The notes under the pieces were generated by a model. It was not told where the DNA came from, did no database searches, and worked only from the letters and a program-made list of their open reading frames with translations. A program made the position numbers and the translations under genes. From Psychromonas sp. MME1 (GTDB taxonomy: Bacteria > Pseudomonadota > Gammaproteobacteria > Enterobacterales > Psychromonadaceae): DNA of 64,000 nt. The stretch lies in the NCBI RefSeq assembly GCF_041080865.1, contig NZ_CP160906.1, forward strand, positions 3,185,629-3,249,628, in the 5' to 3' direction. Each line of letters starts with the position of its first letter. Positions within the stretch are counted from its first letter, which is position 1. Of this stretch, positions 50,578 through 63,599 are shown one piece after another.

Positions 50578-52014
50578 ATGATGAAATATAAATTATGGAT
50601 CAACGGTAAGGCTTGTGATGCCGTTAATGGCGAAATATTAGCAGTAGAAAATCCAGCAACGGGTGAAATTATTGATTCAGTACCAGATGCGGGTAAAGAG
50701 GATGTTGATTTAGCTGTTGCTGCTGCAAAAAGCGCTTTTGATGATGGTCGATGGTCTAAAAAAACACCTGCAGAGCGGTCTGCTGTTTTATCTAAAATGG
50801 CAGATATCATTGAAGCGCGCAGTGATGAAATCGCACGCATAGAATCAGAAGATACAGGTAAGCCCTTTGACTTTGTTAGCTTGGGTGGAGATATTCCTTT
50901 TGCCGTTGATAACTTGCGTTTTTTTGCCGCCGCAGCACGTGATATTAAAGGCTCCGCGAGCGGTGAATATGCACAAGGATATACCTCTATTTTACGTAAC
51001 GAACCTTGTGGTGTTACGGTTGGTATTGCTCCTTGGAATTACCCATTGTTAATGGCGATATGGAAAATTGGTCCAGCGTTAGCTGCGGGTTGTACTTCGA
51101 TTATAAAGCCTGCTCCGATTACACCTCGTACTACGCTATTACTCGGTGAGATTGCAAAAGAAGCGGGTTTACCTGATGGCGTATTGAATATTTTAAGTGG
51201 TGGTGCTACACCGGGGGAAGCGTTAACTGCGCATCCAGACGTACAGATGGTCAGTCTTACCGGCTCTAGTCGCACAGGTAAAGCGATCATGAAATCTGCT
51301 GCTGATACTTTAAAACGAGTCCACTTAGAGCTTGGTGGCAAGGCTCCATTAATTATTTTTGATGATGCAGATATTGATCTTGCGGCTGAAAAAGCTGTTT
51401 TTGGTGGCTTTTTAAATTCCGGGCAGGATTGTACTGCTGCAACACGAATATTGATTCATGAGTCTGTTTACGATCAAGCTGTTGCTACATTAGTCAAAGC
51501 AACAGAGGCCCTTAAAGTTGGCGATCCTTTTGATCAAGAAACGGTGATAGGTTCGATGATTTCAAAAATACAGCAACAAACGGTGGCAGGGTTTGTTGAC
51601 CGTGCTCGAGCAGCTGGCGCTAAGATACTTACTGGCGGTAAGGTGCTTGATAAATCAGGTTATTATTACCCACCTACACTTATTGCTAATGTTGAACAAG
51701 ACTCGGAAGTTGTTCAAGAAGAGATCTTTGGTCCTGTATTAACAATCCAATCTTTCGCTAATGATGAAGAAGCGCTTAAAATGGCAAATGACGTTAAATA
51801 TGGTTTGGCTTCATCTGTTTTTACTAAAAATTTAAGCAGAGCGATGCGTTTTTCTCGTGATCTTACGTTTGGTACTGTGTGGATAAATGATCATTTACCA
51901 TTAACCTCGGAAACCCCACATGGTGGTTTTAAACAGTCTGGTTTTGGTAAAGATCTTTCTGCAGAGGCTATTTCTGATTACTTAGTCACAAAACACGTTA
52001 TGGTCGCACTATAA
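50578..52014 (+). CDS. patD: 4-aminobutyraldehyde dehydrogenase
   Basis: Oxidises 4-aminobutanal to GABA with NAD. 478 residues; E. coli PatD/YdcW is 474. Motifs: GIAPWNYPLLMAIWKIGPAL, general base Glu in HLELGGKAP, catalytic Cys in NSGQDCTAATR, and C-terminal SETPHGGFKQSGFGKDLS with LVTKHVMVAL, very close to the PatD ending. Two consecutive ATG codons (50578, 50581) could start it; AGGAAT precedes them. Its GABA product feeds gabT-gabD at 32-35 kb. Confidence 0.92.
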   Translation: MMKYKLWINGKACDAVNGEILAVENPATGEIIDSVPDAGKEDVDLAVAAAKSAFDDGRWSKKTPAERSAVLSKMADIIEARSDEIARIESEDTGKPFDFVSLGGDIPFAVDNLRFFAAAARDIKGSASGEYAQGYTSILRNEPCGVTVGIAPWNYPLLMAIWKIGPALAAGCTSIIKPAPITPRTTLLLGEIAKEAGLPDGVLNILSGGATPGEALTAHPDVQMVSLTGSSRTGKAIMKSAADTLKRVHLELGGKAPLIIFDDADIDLAAEKAVFGGFLNSGQDCTAATRILIHESVYDQAVATLVKATEALKVGDPFDQETVIGSMISKIQQQTVAGFVDRARAAGAKILTGGKVLDKSGYYYPPTLIANVEQDSEVVQEEIFGPVLTIQSFANDEEALKMANDVKYGLASSVFTKNLSRAMRFSRDLTFGTVWINDHLPLTSETPHGGFKQSGFGKDLSAEAISDYLVTKHVMVAL

Positions 52015-52048
52015 TAGCAACCCGCATAAATATCTACTCTATCTTGTG

Positions 52049-52314
52049 GCATTTAATTGTAATAGCCGGCAATTATACCAATCGGAGTAAATAGCTGATT
52101 TATTTTGCTGGTTAAAATAACTTACTTTTTTGTTGTAAGTTTCGTAAAACGAGCAACCATTTACGAAACTTACGTCTCAAATTAAGCCATTTTTCCTGCG
52201 CAAAATTTAGATCACATACTTAATCCGATTGTTATTACGATTGAATGCACCTTGCTCTCCCTCATTTTTCCTCAACAAGCCCTGACCATAATGTTATGTG
52301 GATCGGTATAACAT
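52049..52314. repeat. Interspersed intergenic repeat, copy 3, with inverted ends and an internal hairpin
   Basis: Begins GCATTTAATTGTAATAGCC and includes TATACCAATCGG. The inverted partner CCGATTGTTATTACGATTG followed by AATGC lies at about 52225-52248, so this copy has inverted ends like a MITE. The 3' part (52246-52312) repeats the blocks CACCTTGCTCTCCCTCA, CCTCAACAAGC and GATCGGTATAAC shared with the other copies. Confidence 0.65.
52135..52173. repeat. Perfect 14-bp inverted repeat within copy 3
   Basis: GTAAGTTTCGTAAA and TTTACGAAACTTAC around an 11-base loop. It lies between patD and nadB and has no flanking T tract. Confidence 0.65.
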
Positions 52315-52513
52315 AAATATTGTGAATAAGTATTGACTACATATTTATAAATTTATCAGGTGTTATGGTGCCGATAGCATCTTAGAAGTAATGCGCTAGT
52401 AGCTTGTCTTTAAAAACCTTTTATTAAATATATTCTACGGTGTTACTGATCGGTTATTGTAAAAAAACTTCAATGAAATCAGTTGTCATTTCAATAGGGG
52501 ATTTGTAAAAAAA

Positions 52514-52578
52514 ACACCTAACGGGTTGTTAAATTTGGTAATAATTTCGCATCAACAAAATCAACTTGCGTTAGGTGT
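52514..52578 (-). terminator. nadB terminator with attC-like outer boxes
   Basis: Outer arms ACACCTAACG (52514-52523) and CGTTAGGTGT (52569-52578) are perfectly complementary. On the minus strand the stem is followed by a run of eight T's, and it lies 15 bases after the nadB stop. The 45-base interior can pair further (GTTGTT with ATCAAC). The ends ACCTAAC and GTTAGGT match the RYYYAAC and GTTRRRY boxes of integron attC sites. Terminator is the safer call. Confidence 0.65.
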
Positions 52579-52592
52579 ATAAGCATATTGAA

Positions 52593-54218
52593 TTATTTAT
52601 TCGGCGTTAGAATGGTTGGCTTTGGTCTGTGCAATTGTTCTGGATAATCTAAATTGTAATGTAAACCTCGGCTTTCTTTACGTTGTATCGCACTCTTGAT
52701 GATGATCTCAGCCACCTGAACAAGATTCCTCAATTCAAGTAGGCTATTGCCTACTTTAAAATTACTGTAATAATCATCAATTTCTTGTTGTAATAATTGC
52801 ACTCGATGTAATGCTCGTTGTAAACGCTTATCTGTACGGACTATGCCAACATAATCCCACATAAATAAACGTAATTCATGCCAGTTATGCTGAATAACAA
52901 CCTCTTCATCGGAGTTTGTTACTTGGCTATCATCCCAATCAGGAATGTCGGCAAATTTTCTCTCTTTATAAAAAGGTAAGTGGTTGATAATATCTTTAGC
53001 ACAAGCGTGGGCATAAACCACACATTCTAGTAGGGAGTTAGATGCTAAACGATTCGCGCCGTGCAATCCGGTATAGCTCACTTCTCCGATAGCGTAAAGT
53101 CCATCAATATCGGTCTGTCCGTGGTGGTCGATCATTACTCCTCCACAACTATAATGTGCAGCAGGAACGATAGGGATAGGTTGGTGAGCGATATCAATCC
53201 CAAGCGCTAAACAACGCCGATAAATAGTCGGAAAATGTTTCACGAGAAACTCTTTCGATTTATGGCTGATATCCAAATACATACAATCAGCACCAAGACG
53301 TTTCATTTCATAATCAATCGCACGAGCCACTATATCTCGTGGTGCAAGTTCACCTCTGTCATCAAAATCAAACATAAAACGGGAGCCATCAGGTCGCACA
53401 AGATGCGCCCCCTCTCCGCGCAATGCTTCGGTTAACAGAAAGTTTTTTGCATCAGCATGGAATAAACAGGTAGGGTGAAATTGGTTAAATTCCATGTTGG
53501 CTATACGACAGCCACTACGCCAAGCGAGTGCAATACCATCGCCACTTGATACATCGGGATTACTTGTATATTGGTATACTTTACTGGCGCCGCCAGTTGC
53601 GAGTGTTACAAAATGTGCTTTTATGGTTTCGACACGTTCTTCATTGCGATTCCAAACATAGGCACCAAGTATACGGTTCGCGGGTAAATTTAATTTTCGA
53701 CTTGTGATTAAATCAATCGCATTATAACCTTCTAATAAGGTTATGTTTGCATGTTTTTGCACCGCTTCGAGTAAAGTTGTTTCAATTTCTTTTCCGGTTG
53801 CATCTGCTGCATGTAAAATACGACGATGCGAATGGCCCCCTTCGCGGGTAAGATGATATTGAGTTTTCCCATGGTCATCTACTTCAGTATCGAAATTAAC
53901 CCCTGTGTCAATTAGCCACTGCATACTTTCTTTGGCATGACTAAGTGTAAAGCGAACCGCATCTTCATCGCATAAGCCAGCACCGGCAATGAGGGTATCT
54001 TGAACATGTGATTCAATATTATCTGAATCTGAAAACACTGCTGCAACACCGCCTTGAGCATATAGCGTTGAGCCTTCAGATAGTTTACCCTTACTAAGCA
54101 CCTTTATTTTTGCAAAAGGAGCAAGTTTTAAGGCAAGAGAAAGTCCAGCTGCGCCAGCGCCAATAATTAAGACGTCACACTCTTGTTGATGTTCAGTTAT
54201 TGATTTACTTTCAGTCAT
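52593..54218 (-). CDS. nadB: L-aspartate oxidase
   Basis: FAD enzyme that oxidises L-aspartate to iminoaspartate, first step of NAD synthesis. FAD-binding [11 protein letters not shown] (residues about 20-30), [13 protein letters not shown], the catalytic-region motifs [16 protein letters not shown] and [11 protein letters not shown], and [20 protein letters not shown]. 541 residues, family-typical. Divergent from rpoE with a 191-base gap, the usual gammaproteobacterial order. Confidence 0.96.
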   Translation of the reverse strand: MTESKSITEHQQECDVLIIGAGAAGLSLALKLAPFAKIKVLSKGKLSEGSTLYAQGGVAAVFSDSDNIESHVQDTLIAGAGLCDEDAVRFTLSHAKESMQWLIDTGVNFDTEVDDHGKTQYHLTREGGHSHRRILHAADATGKEIETTLLEAVQKHANITLLEGYNAIDLITSRKLNLPANRILGAYVWNRNEERVETIKAHFVTLATGGASKVYQYTSNPDVSSGDGIALAWRSGCRIANMEFNQFHPTCLFHADAKNFLLTEALRGEGAHLVRPDGSRFMFDFDDRGELAPRDIVARAIDYEMKRLGADCMYLDISHKSKEFLVKHFPTIYRRCLALGIDIAHQPIPIVPAAHYSCGGVMIDHHGQTDIDGLYAIGEVSYTGLHGANRLASNSLLECVVYAHACAKDIINHLPFYKERKFADIPDWDDSQVTNSDEEVVIQHNWHELRLFMWDYVGIVRTDKRLQRALHRVQLLQQEIDDYYSNFKVGNSLLELRNLVQVAEIIIKSAIQRKESRGLHYNLDYPEQLHRPKPTILTPNK

Positions 54219-54334
54219 GACACTATATGCTCTGTTATTAATGTATATAATTGATTAAAAATTCATTATATACATAAGCGACTTGATAATAAATGTGAAG
54301 TTCATCGGAAATATAAGCTCTTTCTATATTTTCG

Positions 54335-54362
54335 GGAACTTTTTCTATTATTCAAAGTCTTA
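54335..54362 (+). promoter_or_regulatory. Sigma-E-dependent promoter of rpoE
   Basis: GGAACTT (54335-54341), a 16-base spacer and TCTTA (54358-54362) match the sigma-E consensus (GGAACTT-N16-TCnnA). It lies about 48 bases upstream of the rpoE ATG, consistent with autoregulation. Confidence 0.8.
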
Positions 54363-54409
54363 ACTGTGAACGCCACAAGGCTCACCATGATTATAGGTAG
54401 AAAAGCTCA

Positions 54410-54994
54410 ATGAATGAGCGTGATTTAGATTTTCAATTAATTCAGCGTATTCAAAATGGGGAGCAGCAAGCTTTTACATTGTTGGTGAAAAAGTACCAGA
54501 ATAGGGTCGCCAACATTTTGACTCGTTATATTCGTAATAGCGGTGATATTGCTGATGTAACACAGGAAGTGTTTATAAAGGTATATCACTCATTAGAGAC
54601 GTTTAGAGGGGATAGTGCGTTTTATACTTGGCTATATCGTATTACAGTAAACACAGCTAAAAATTATTTGACGAGCCAAAGTCGTCGGCCATCGTCATTA
54701 GATATCGATACACAGACCTTCGAAAATGAAGGGTATGATGGAGGGGAGGCGTTAAGAGAGCCTGATGATCCTGAGTCGATACTACATGCACAGGAAATAA
54801 AACATGTTATTTTAAATACAATTGAACAATTGCCTGATGAATTAAAGAGCGCAATAACGTTAAGAGAGCTCGATGGGATGAGCTATGAAGAAATTGCTAG
54901 CATTGAAAATTGCCCTATTGGTACTGTCCGTTCCAGAATATTTAGGGCTCGAGAGTATATCGATAAGCAATTACAACCTTTATTAGAAAATTAG
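54410..54994 (+). CDS. rpoE: RNA polymerase sigma-E factor
   Basis: ECF sigma factor for envelope stress. Region 2 has RYIRNSGDIADVTQEVFIKVY, here broken after DVTQEV, and YTWLYRITVNTAKNYL. Region 4 has LRELDGMSYEEIASIENCP followed by IGTVRSRIFRARE. 194 residues, close to the 191 of E. coli. First gene of rpoE-rseA-rseB-rseC. Confidence 0.97.
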   Translation: MNERDLDFQLIQRIQNGEQQAFTLLVKKYQNRVANILTRYIRNSGDIADVTQEVFIKVYHSLETFRGDSAFYTWLYRITVNTAKNYLTSQSRRPSSLDIDTQTFENEGYDGGEALREPDDPESILHAQEIKHVILNTIEQLPDELKSAITLRELDGMSYEEIASIENCPIGTVRSRIFRAREYIDKQLQPLLEN

Positions 54995-55005
54995 TTGGGA
55001 AGATA

Positions 55006-55545
55006 ATGAAAGAAAATAATGAACAATTGTCAGCCATGATTGATAATGAAGCTATTGATAATAAATTAATAGACGAGCTTCTTTTGGGTGAGCAACAGCA
55101 AGCTCTTTTTTCTCGCTATCATCTAATGGGTGATGTAATACGAGGTGGTGATGACGCTTTTATCAATATTGACGTCAGCGATAAAGTGATGGCTGAAATC
55201 AACACAATTCCTTCTGTTTCGTTTGCTAAAACTAATGTTGAATCAATCTCTCCGCAAACAAAGAAGAGTAATGTGCTCTCTTTTGGTAAACGTTTTGCTC
55301 AGTATGCGATTGCAGCCTCAGTAGCTGGTGTTGTTTTACTTACAAGCTTTATCAGCTCTCAACCACAATTTAGTGATAATGGTAATGGTATAGAAGTCTT
55401 AAATACCATTCCATTTGGTGGCGGAGCTGCTCCTGTTAGTTTGCAAACTAAATATAAGTACTCTCAGGAAGAGATAAAAAAATATAATGAGCGACTCGAT
55501 GCTTTATTACAAGATCATCAATTACAATTGCAAACTCAACCTTAA
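55006..55545 (+). CDS. rseA: Anti-sigma-E factor RseA
   Basis: Inner-membrane inhibitor of sigma-E. The N-terminal cytoplasmic domain (NEQLSAMIDNEAIDNKLIDEL) binds the sigma factor. A single membrane segment at about residues 102-118 (YAIAASVAGVVLLTSFI) leads to a periplasmic tail that binds RseB. 179 residues. Starts 11 bases after the rpoE stop. Confidence 0.93.
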   Translation: MKENNEQLSAMIDNEAIDNKLIDELLLGEQQQALFSRYHLMGDVIRGGDDAFINIDVSDKVMAEINTIPSVSFAKTNVESISPQTKKSNVLSFGKRFAQYAIAASVAGVVLLTSFISSQPQFSDNGNGIEVLNTIPFGGGAAPVSLQTKYKYSQEEIKKYNERLDALLQDHQLQLQTQP

Positions 55546-55590
55546 CTATAAGCATATAAGTAAGAATTGGTGAGTGACATAAGGCAAATA

Positions 55591-56592
55591 ATGAAGTTAC
55601 GGCGTTTTATTTCAATTTATCTTGCAATTTTTTTTGTTATTAGCCATACCGTGAAGGCTGATGAGTTGCCAGAGGTCGATAGTGCGAAAACTCAAAAAGA
55701 AGAGCTAACGGCTATAGAGTATTTGCAACTCATGCAAAAAGCATATAAAGAGGGCAATTATGAAATTATCTATGTTAATAGTGTAAATAATAAAATTGAA
55801 CCTAAGCAGCTTATACATGGTGTGGTTGATGGACAAGAAATTGCGTATTTTCGTTTTTTAAATGGTGCAATGAGGGAGTCCTTACAATATTCACAAAAAA
55901 TAAGTTATTTCGAACAGGGTTCCCCATCATACACGTTACAATCGAAGCATAATCGTAGTGTATTTGCTAGTATTGCCAATTATGATTATGAAAAAGGCAA
56001 AAATAGTTATGATTATCTGATATTAGGCAAAGGAAGAATTGCAGGTAAACAAGCCGTTGCTATTCGTATGATTAGCAAAGATGAATACAGATATAGCTAT
56101 ATAGTCTGGTTAGATGTTGAGACATTTTTACCATTACGTTTAGATACAATCAATAACGCGAATATAATATTAGATCAAGTAATGGTTGTTTCGTTGTTAA
56201 CATCAGATACAGTGAATCCCTGGTTAGAAAAATTAAGTCATCAGGAATTACCACAATTATTGGAATTACCAGTGGTAGCACAAGCAGAGCTATCTCAATG
56301 GGATTTAAATTGGCTCCCAACTGGTTTTGATATCATTAAAAGCGATCGACATAAACTCATTATGCATGAAAATGAGCCTGTATCGTATTTTATGCTAAGT
56401 GATGGAATAGTTAATGTTTCTATTTATATATCAGCTAAGCAAATCAATTTAGATGGTAAAAAACAAATAGTTAAACGTGGAGCTACTATTTTATATACCT
56501 ATCAACAAGATGATTATGAAGTAAATGTAGTTGGAGAAATTCCAGTGGTAACTGCAAATAAACTCATTAAGTCAATTTCAAGGAAGCATTGA
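55591..56592 (+). CDS. rseB: Sigma-E regulatory protein RseB
   Basis: Periplasmic protein that binds RseA and protects it from DegS; lipid-linked signals release it. Signal peptide MKLRRFISIYLAIFFVISHT-VKA. Mature part starts with AIEYLQLMQKAYKEGNYEIIY and has SYDYLILGKGRIAGKQAVAIR and a MucB/RseB C-terminal domain (LPTGFDIIKS, VSYFMLSDGIVNVSIYI). 333 residues. Start at ATG 55591 (AAGG upstream); the frame extends to an upstream TTG, which is rejected. Confidence 0.93.
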   Translation: MKLRRFISIYLAIFFVISHTVKADELPEVDSAKTQKEELTAIEYLQLMQKAYKEGNYEIIYVNSVNNKIEPKQLIHGVVDGQEIAYFRFLNGAMRESLQYSQKISYFEQGSPSYTLQSKHNRSVFASIANYDYEKGKNSYDYLILGKGRIAGKQAVAIRMISKDEYRYSYIVWLDVETFLPLRLDTINNANIILDQVMVVSLLTSDTVNPWLEKLSHQELPQLLELPVVAQAELSQWDLNWLPTGFDIIKSDRHKLIMHENEPVSYFMLSDGIVNVSIYISAKQINLDGKKQIVKRGATILYTYQQDDYEVNVVGEIPVVTANKLIKSISRKH

Positions 56593-57047
56593 TGGTTAAA
56601 GAAACAGCTCGAATAATTGCAGTTGAAGAGCATCAAACAGGTAAAGTGGCCATTTTAGAGTGTGTATCTAAATCAGCCTGCTCGGCTTGTAGCAACAAAA
56701 GCAGTTGTGGGGTCGGGGCAGTTTCAAAAGCATTTACAGATAAAACGCACCGATTTACAGTGCCATATGCAAGCGGCATGAAAATTGATGAATATATTGA
56801 TTTAGAAATAAATGGACGTGATTTAATAAGTAGTGCCATTTATGTTTATTTATTACCAATCGTATGCTTCATTGCAGCAGCATTGATCGCACAATTTTTT
56901 TTCCCTACGGATGAAGGAAAGGTGATACTAAGTGCATTTTTAAGTGCAGCCACTGTTTTTATGGTTATCAAACTAGTATCTCCATTTATTTTTACAGAGA
57001 AAAAAATGAATAACGTAATAGAAGCAAAAATAAAGCAAGGTGATTAA
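56592..57047 (+). CDS. rseC: RseC/MucC-family membrane protein
   Basis: Integral membrane protein of 151 residues. The N-terminal cytoplasmic part carries the cysteine motif CSACSNKSSCGVG, related to the SoxR-reducing complex. Two membrane helices follow (about 84-105 and 112-130). Its ATG shares one base with the rseB stop. Fourth gene of the sigma-E operon; its exact role in sigma-E control is unclear in any species I know. Confidence 0.9.
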   Translation: MVKETARIIAVEEHQTGKVAILECVSKSACSACSNKSSCGVGAVSKAFTDKTHRFTVPYASGMKIDEYIDLEINGRDLISSAIYVYLLPIVCFIAAALIAQFFFPTDEGKVILSAFLSAATVFMVIKLVSPFIFTEKKMNNVIEAKIKQGD

Positions 57048-57107
57048 AACTATTAATATGGATAAGTATCCGATTGCCATGTTGGTTAAATAATAGATAA
57101 TAGCGCG

Positions 57108-57218
57108 GCATTCAATCGCAATGCCATGCTATTATTCAATCATGCACATTGCACTTCTTTGCTTTTTTCCTCGTTAGTTATGACCACAATATCATGAGTA
57201 TTGTGCGAATTAGTATAA
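57108..57218. repeat. Interspersed intergenic repeat, copy 4
   Basis: GGCATTCAATCGCAATGCC, then CTATTATTCAATCATGCAC, TTTTTTCCTCGTTAGTTATG, ACCACAATATCATG and TTAGTATAAC, in the same block order as the other copies. It lies between rseC and the rRNA promoter. Confidence 0.6.
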
Positions 57219-57285
57219 CAAACGCTCATCTTGATTGGTAATCATACAAACGGTTGCTTGTTTTGAATAATCTCTCAAAAAACGC

Positions 57286-57313
57286 TTGCCAATGTGATCG
57301 AAACCCCTATAAT
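57286..57313 (+). promoter_or_regulatory. rRNA operon promoter P1
   Basis: -35 TTGCCA, 16-base spacer, -10 TATAAT, followed by the GC-rich discriminator GCGC expected of stringently controlled rRNA promoters. An A/T-rich stretch upstream (TTTTGAATAATCTCTCAAAA) could serve as an UP element. Confidence 0.85.
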
Positions 57314-57319
57314 GCGCAT

Positions 57320-57698
57320 CCACGGAAACGGGCTGGCAACTGCGCCAACAGTGATTCCTAAAACAATTTAAGGTGCTTTTTAATGACTCATCGAGTTGAT
57401 TAAAAAGAAATTAAAATCTTGACATTGTTTGCAGGTGGCGTAATATGCGCACCTCGCCGCAAGGCAGCTCTTTAACAATTTAATCAAACAATCTGTGTGG
57501 GCACTTATTGTTGATGTGATTTCAAATAATCAAAAAGTAACGTTTCTGCTTGCAGAAAGTTACACCTAACTTGTTTAGGTAACATCAATAGAAGTGACAC
57601 ACGAATTAATTCATTAATTCAGAATAACAAAAAGAACGTAAGTTCTTTAGTTTTAGTCAGTAATATTGAGTCGTATCGAAAGATACAAATTAAACTTT
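57320..57698 (+). other. rRNA leader with boxA and RNase III processing stem
   Basis: The antitermination boxA-like sequence GCTCTTTAACAATTT lies at about 57467-57481. Next, 57482-57519 (AATCAAACAATCTGTGTG...GCACTTATTGT) is complementary to 59255-59290 after the 16S gene, forming the long RNase III stem that releases pre-16S RNA. The leader also holds a perfect GTAAC-n-TTCTGC / GCAGAA-n-GTTAC hairpin near 57538-57564. Confidence 0.7.
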
Positions 57699-59244
<1,546 letters not shown>

Positions 59245-59316
59245 CGTAAAGAAATTCACAATAATGAGTGCTCACACAGATTGTTTGATTAGACTGAAGA
59301 AGTGCAGAAGTTCTAT

Positions 59317-59392
59317 GTCCCCATCGTCTAGAGGCCTAGGACACCGCCCTTTCACGGCGGTAACAGGGGTTCAAATCCCCTTGGGGATACCA
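59317..59392 (+). tRNA. tRNA-Glu (anticodon UUC)
   Basis: 76 nt with encoded CCA. Acceptor GTCCCCA pairs with TGGGGAT (one G-U at the end), anticodon loop CTTTCAC, T-arm AGGGG-TTCAAAT-CCCCT. It lies in the 16S-23S spacer, the classic location. A second boxA-like sequence (GCTCTTTAACAATTAGG) follows at about 59515, before 23S. The remaining spacer to 59912 shows no other tRNA. Confidence 0.97.
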
Positions 59393-59912
59393 CTACGATA
59401 AAAAAGATATTCAATCTTTTTAACCATCCATTGGTAGGAACTGAGTTTACGTTTTAAGTGAAAGTCACTTTATAAACATTAAGTTTTAATGCTTATAAAG
59501 TGTTTTTTAACACTGCTCTTTAACAATTAGGAAAGCTGATAAAGTTCTGTTTGAACGTATCGATATAGATATCAATATGTTTAAACGAAACGAAATTGTT
59601 CTCAATGATTAATTTATTAATCATTGTAATCAAGCAAAAATAAAAAGTTCATTTTTCACGTAGTGAAATGTGAACAGTACGTATCTACTCAATCATATGA
59701 TTGATAGGTGCACGAAAAACGAATGTTGTTTTTTGTATTGTAAAATATGAGAAATCGCAAGCGTCTTGGAAACGACATACAAAACAAAAATCAGTATTAA
59801 GTAGTGATGCCAAATGGTGTTGCCCACTCAGACATTGACAAAAAGACGTCAATCTCTTGTTGGGAACAACACCTAAAACGCGTCACTGCGTGACACTTTT
59901 TAGGTGTTGTAT

Positions 59913-62801
<2,889 letters not shown>

Positions 62802-62909
62802 ACAACACCTAAGACGTGTTGATGTAACCAAGAAAAAGTACGTTTGCGACAATATATTTTACAACTTGCAAGATTAAAGAATAATAGACAGCTTTTCTAA
62901 TTAACTTTT

Positions 62910-63028
62910 TGTCTAGCAACCATAGCGCTGTGGTCCCACCTGATCCCATTCCGAACTCAGAAGTGAAACGCAGCTGCGCCGATGGTAGTGTGGGGTCTCC
63001 CCATGTGAGAGTAGGTCATTGCTAGACG
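62910..63028 (+). rRNA. rrf: 5S ribosomal RNA
   Basis: About 119 nt. Terminal stem GTCTAGCA / TGCTAGAC, core CCGAACTCAGAAGTGAAACG, and helix IV GTGTGGGGTCTCCCCATGTG are all intact. Last gene of the rRNA operon. Confidence 0.96.
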
Positions 63029-63040
63029 CCTATTTAGAAG

Positions 63041-63070
63041 AAGCCCTGATAGAAATATCAGGGCTTTTTT
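63041..63070 (+). terminator. rRNA operon terminator
   Basis: Perfect 11-bp stem AAGCCCTGATA / TATCAGGGCTT with GAAA tetraloop, followed by a T run. It lies 13 bases after the 5S gene. Confidence 0.93.
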
Positions 63071-63136
63071 GCTTTTTAGAGACGATAAAAGTGGCCCATC
63101 AACGTCAAGTAAGGACTAACGGACCTTACTCTCCTT

Positions 63137-63253
63137 CCCATTCCGAACTCAGAAGTGAAACGCAGCTGCGCCGATGGTACTTAGTTGCATTGAAGTCTCT
63201 TGAACCTCGTTCAAGGGACTTCAATGCAAAAGGGTCTCCCCATGTGAGAGTAG
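63137..63253 (+). pseudogene. 5S rRNA remnant carrying a 45-base hairpin
   Basis: Positions 63137-63179 are identical to the core of the intact 5S (CCCATTCCGAAC to GATGGTA), and 63232-63253 match its GGGTCTCCCCATGTGAGAGTAG. Between them the five bases GTGTG of the intact gene are replaced by about 50 bases including a hairpin with 21-base arms (63185-63205 and 63209-63229, one mismatch, loop CTC). The 5' third and the 3' end of 5S are absent, so it cannot fold as a normal 5S RNA. Short open frames over it are spurious. Confidence 0.8.
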
Positions 63254-63314
63254 TGCGAGTATCGCGATAGCGATGTGTCACGAGCTTCGGTGTTCTGCGC
63301 CGACCTTCCATCGC

Positions 63315-63378
63315 CAAGCGCTTAAACGAAAAATCCCTGTTGACGATGTCAGCAGGGATTTTTTCGTTTAAGCGCTTG
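63315..63378. terminator. Long 64-nt hairpin with T tract in the stem
   Basis: Arms CAAGCGCTTAAACGAAAAAT (continuing CCCTG) and CAGGGATTTTTT (continuing CGTTTAAGCGCTTG) pair over about 25 bp with one bulged T. The interior CTG-T-TGAC-GAT-GTCA-G-CAG continues the stem. The CCCTG/CAGGG part followed by T's looks like an intrinsic terminator working on both strands. Confidence 0.7.
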
Positions 63379-63392
63379 ATGATGACCACTTG

Positions 63393-63541
63393 AACATGGG
63401 GATTATAAAAGGCATGCCGAAGGCATTTCCTTTCATGTTAGGGCTGCGAATTTGGCGTTAGCCAAGGTCTATGAGCGGGCTAAGCGTGCTCTGGTTGTTT
63501 GCCGACAGGTAAGTGTCACGAGCAGTGTTCACTCATCGCTC
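63393..63541 (+). other. Structured untranslated region after the rRNA operon
   Basis: Three local inverted repeats in series: AACATG...AAAGG-C-ATGCC-GAA-GGCAT...CCTTT-CATGTT (63393-63439), TTGGC-GTTA-GCCAA (63452-63465) and GAGC-AGTG-TT-CACT-N4-GCTC (63520-63541). They are followed directly by an intrinsic terminator. No coding frame or clear promoter. Could be a small RNA or degraded rRNA-flank sequence. Confidence 0.35.
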
Positions 63542-63545
63542 AAGT

Positions 63546-63571
63546 AAAAAAGCCCACTATGTGGGCTTTTT
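63546..63571. terminator. Bidirectional terminator
   Basis: AAAAAGCCCAC-TAT-GTGGGCTTTTT, perfect stem with an A run on one side and a T run on the other. Ends transcription from the rRNA side and from the phosphoribosyltransferase gene. Confidence 0.88.
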
Positions 63572-63599
63572 GTTATTAAGGGTATATTACAACTTGCAT

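Noticed and set aside
52514-52578. A functional integron
   Set aside because: Only one attC-like site and no integrase gene are present in the window; a terminator explains the structure.
55567-55590. Upstream TTG start for rseB
   Set aside because: It would place nine extra residues before a normal signal peptide; the ATG at 55591 has a suitable AAGG upstream.
63019-63389. Open frames over the 5S gene, 5S remnant and hairpins
   Set aside because: They translate rRNA and hairpin sequence; repeats of the same peptide come from the duplicated 5S core.
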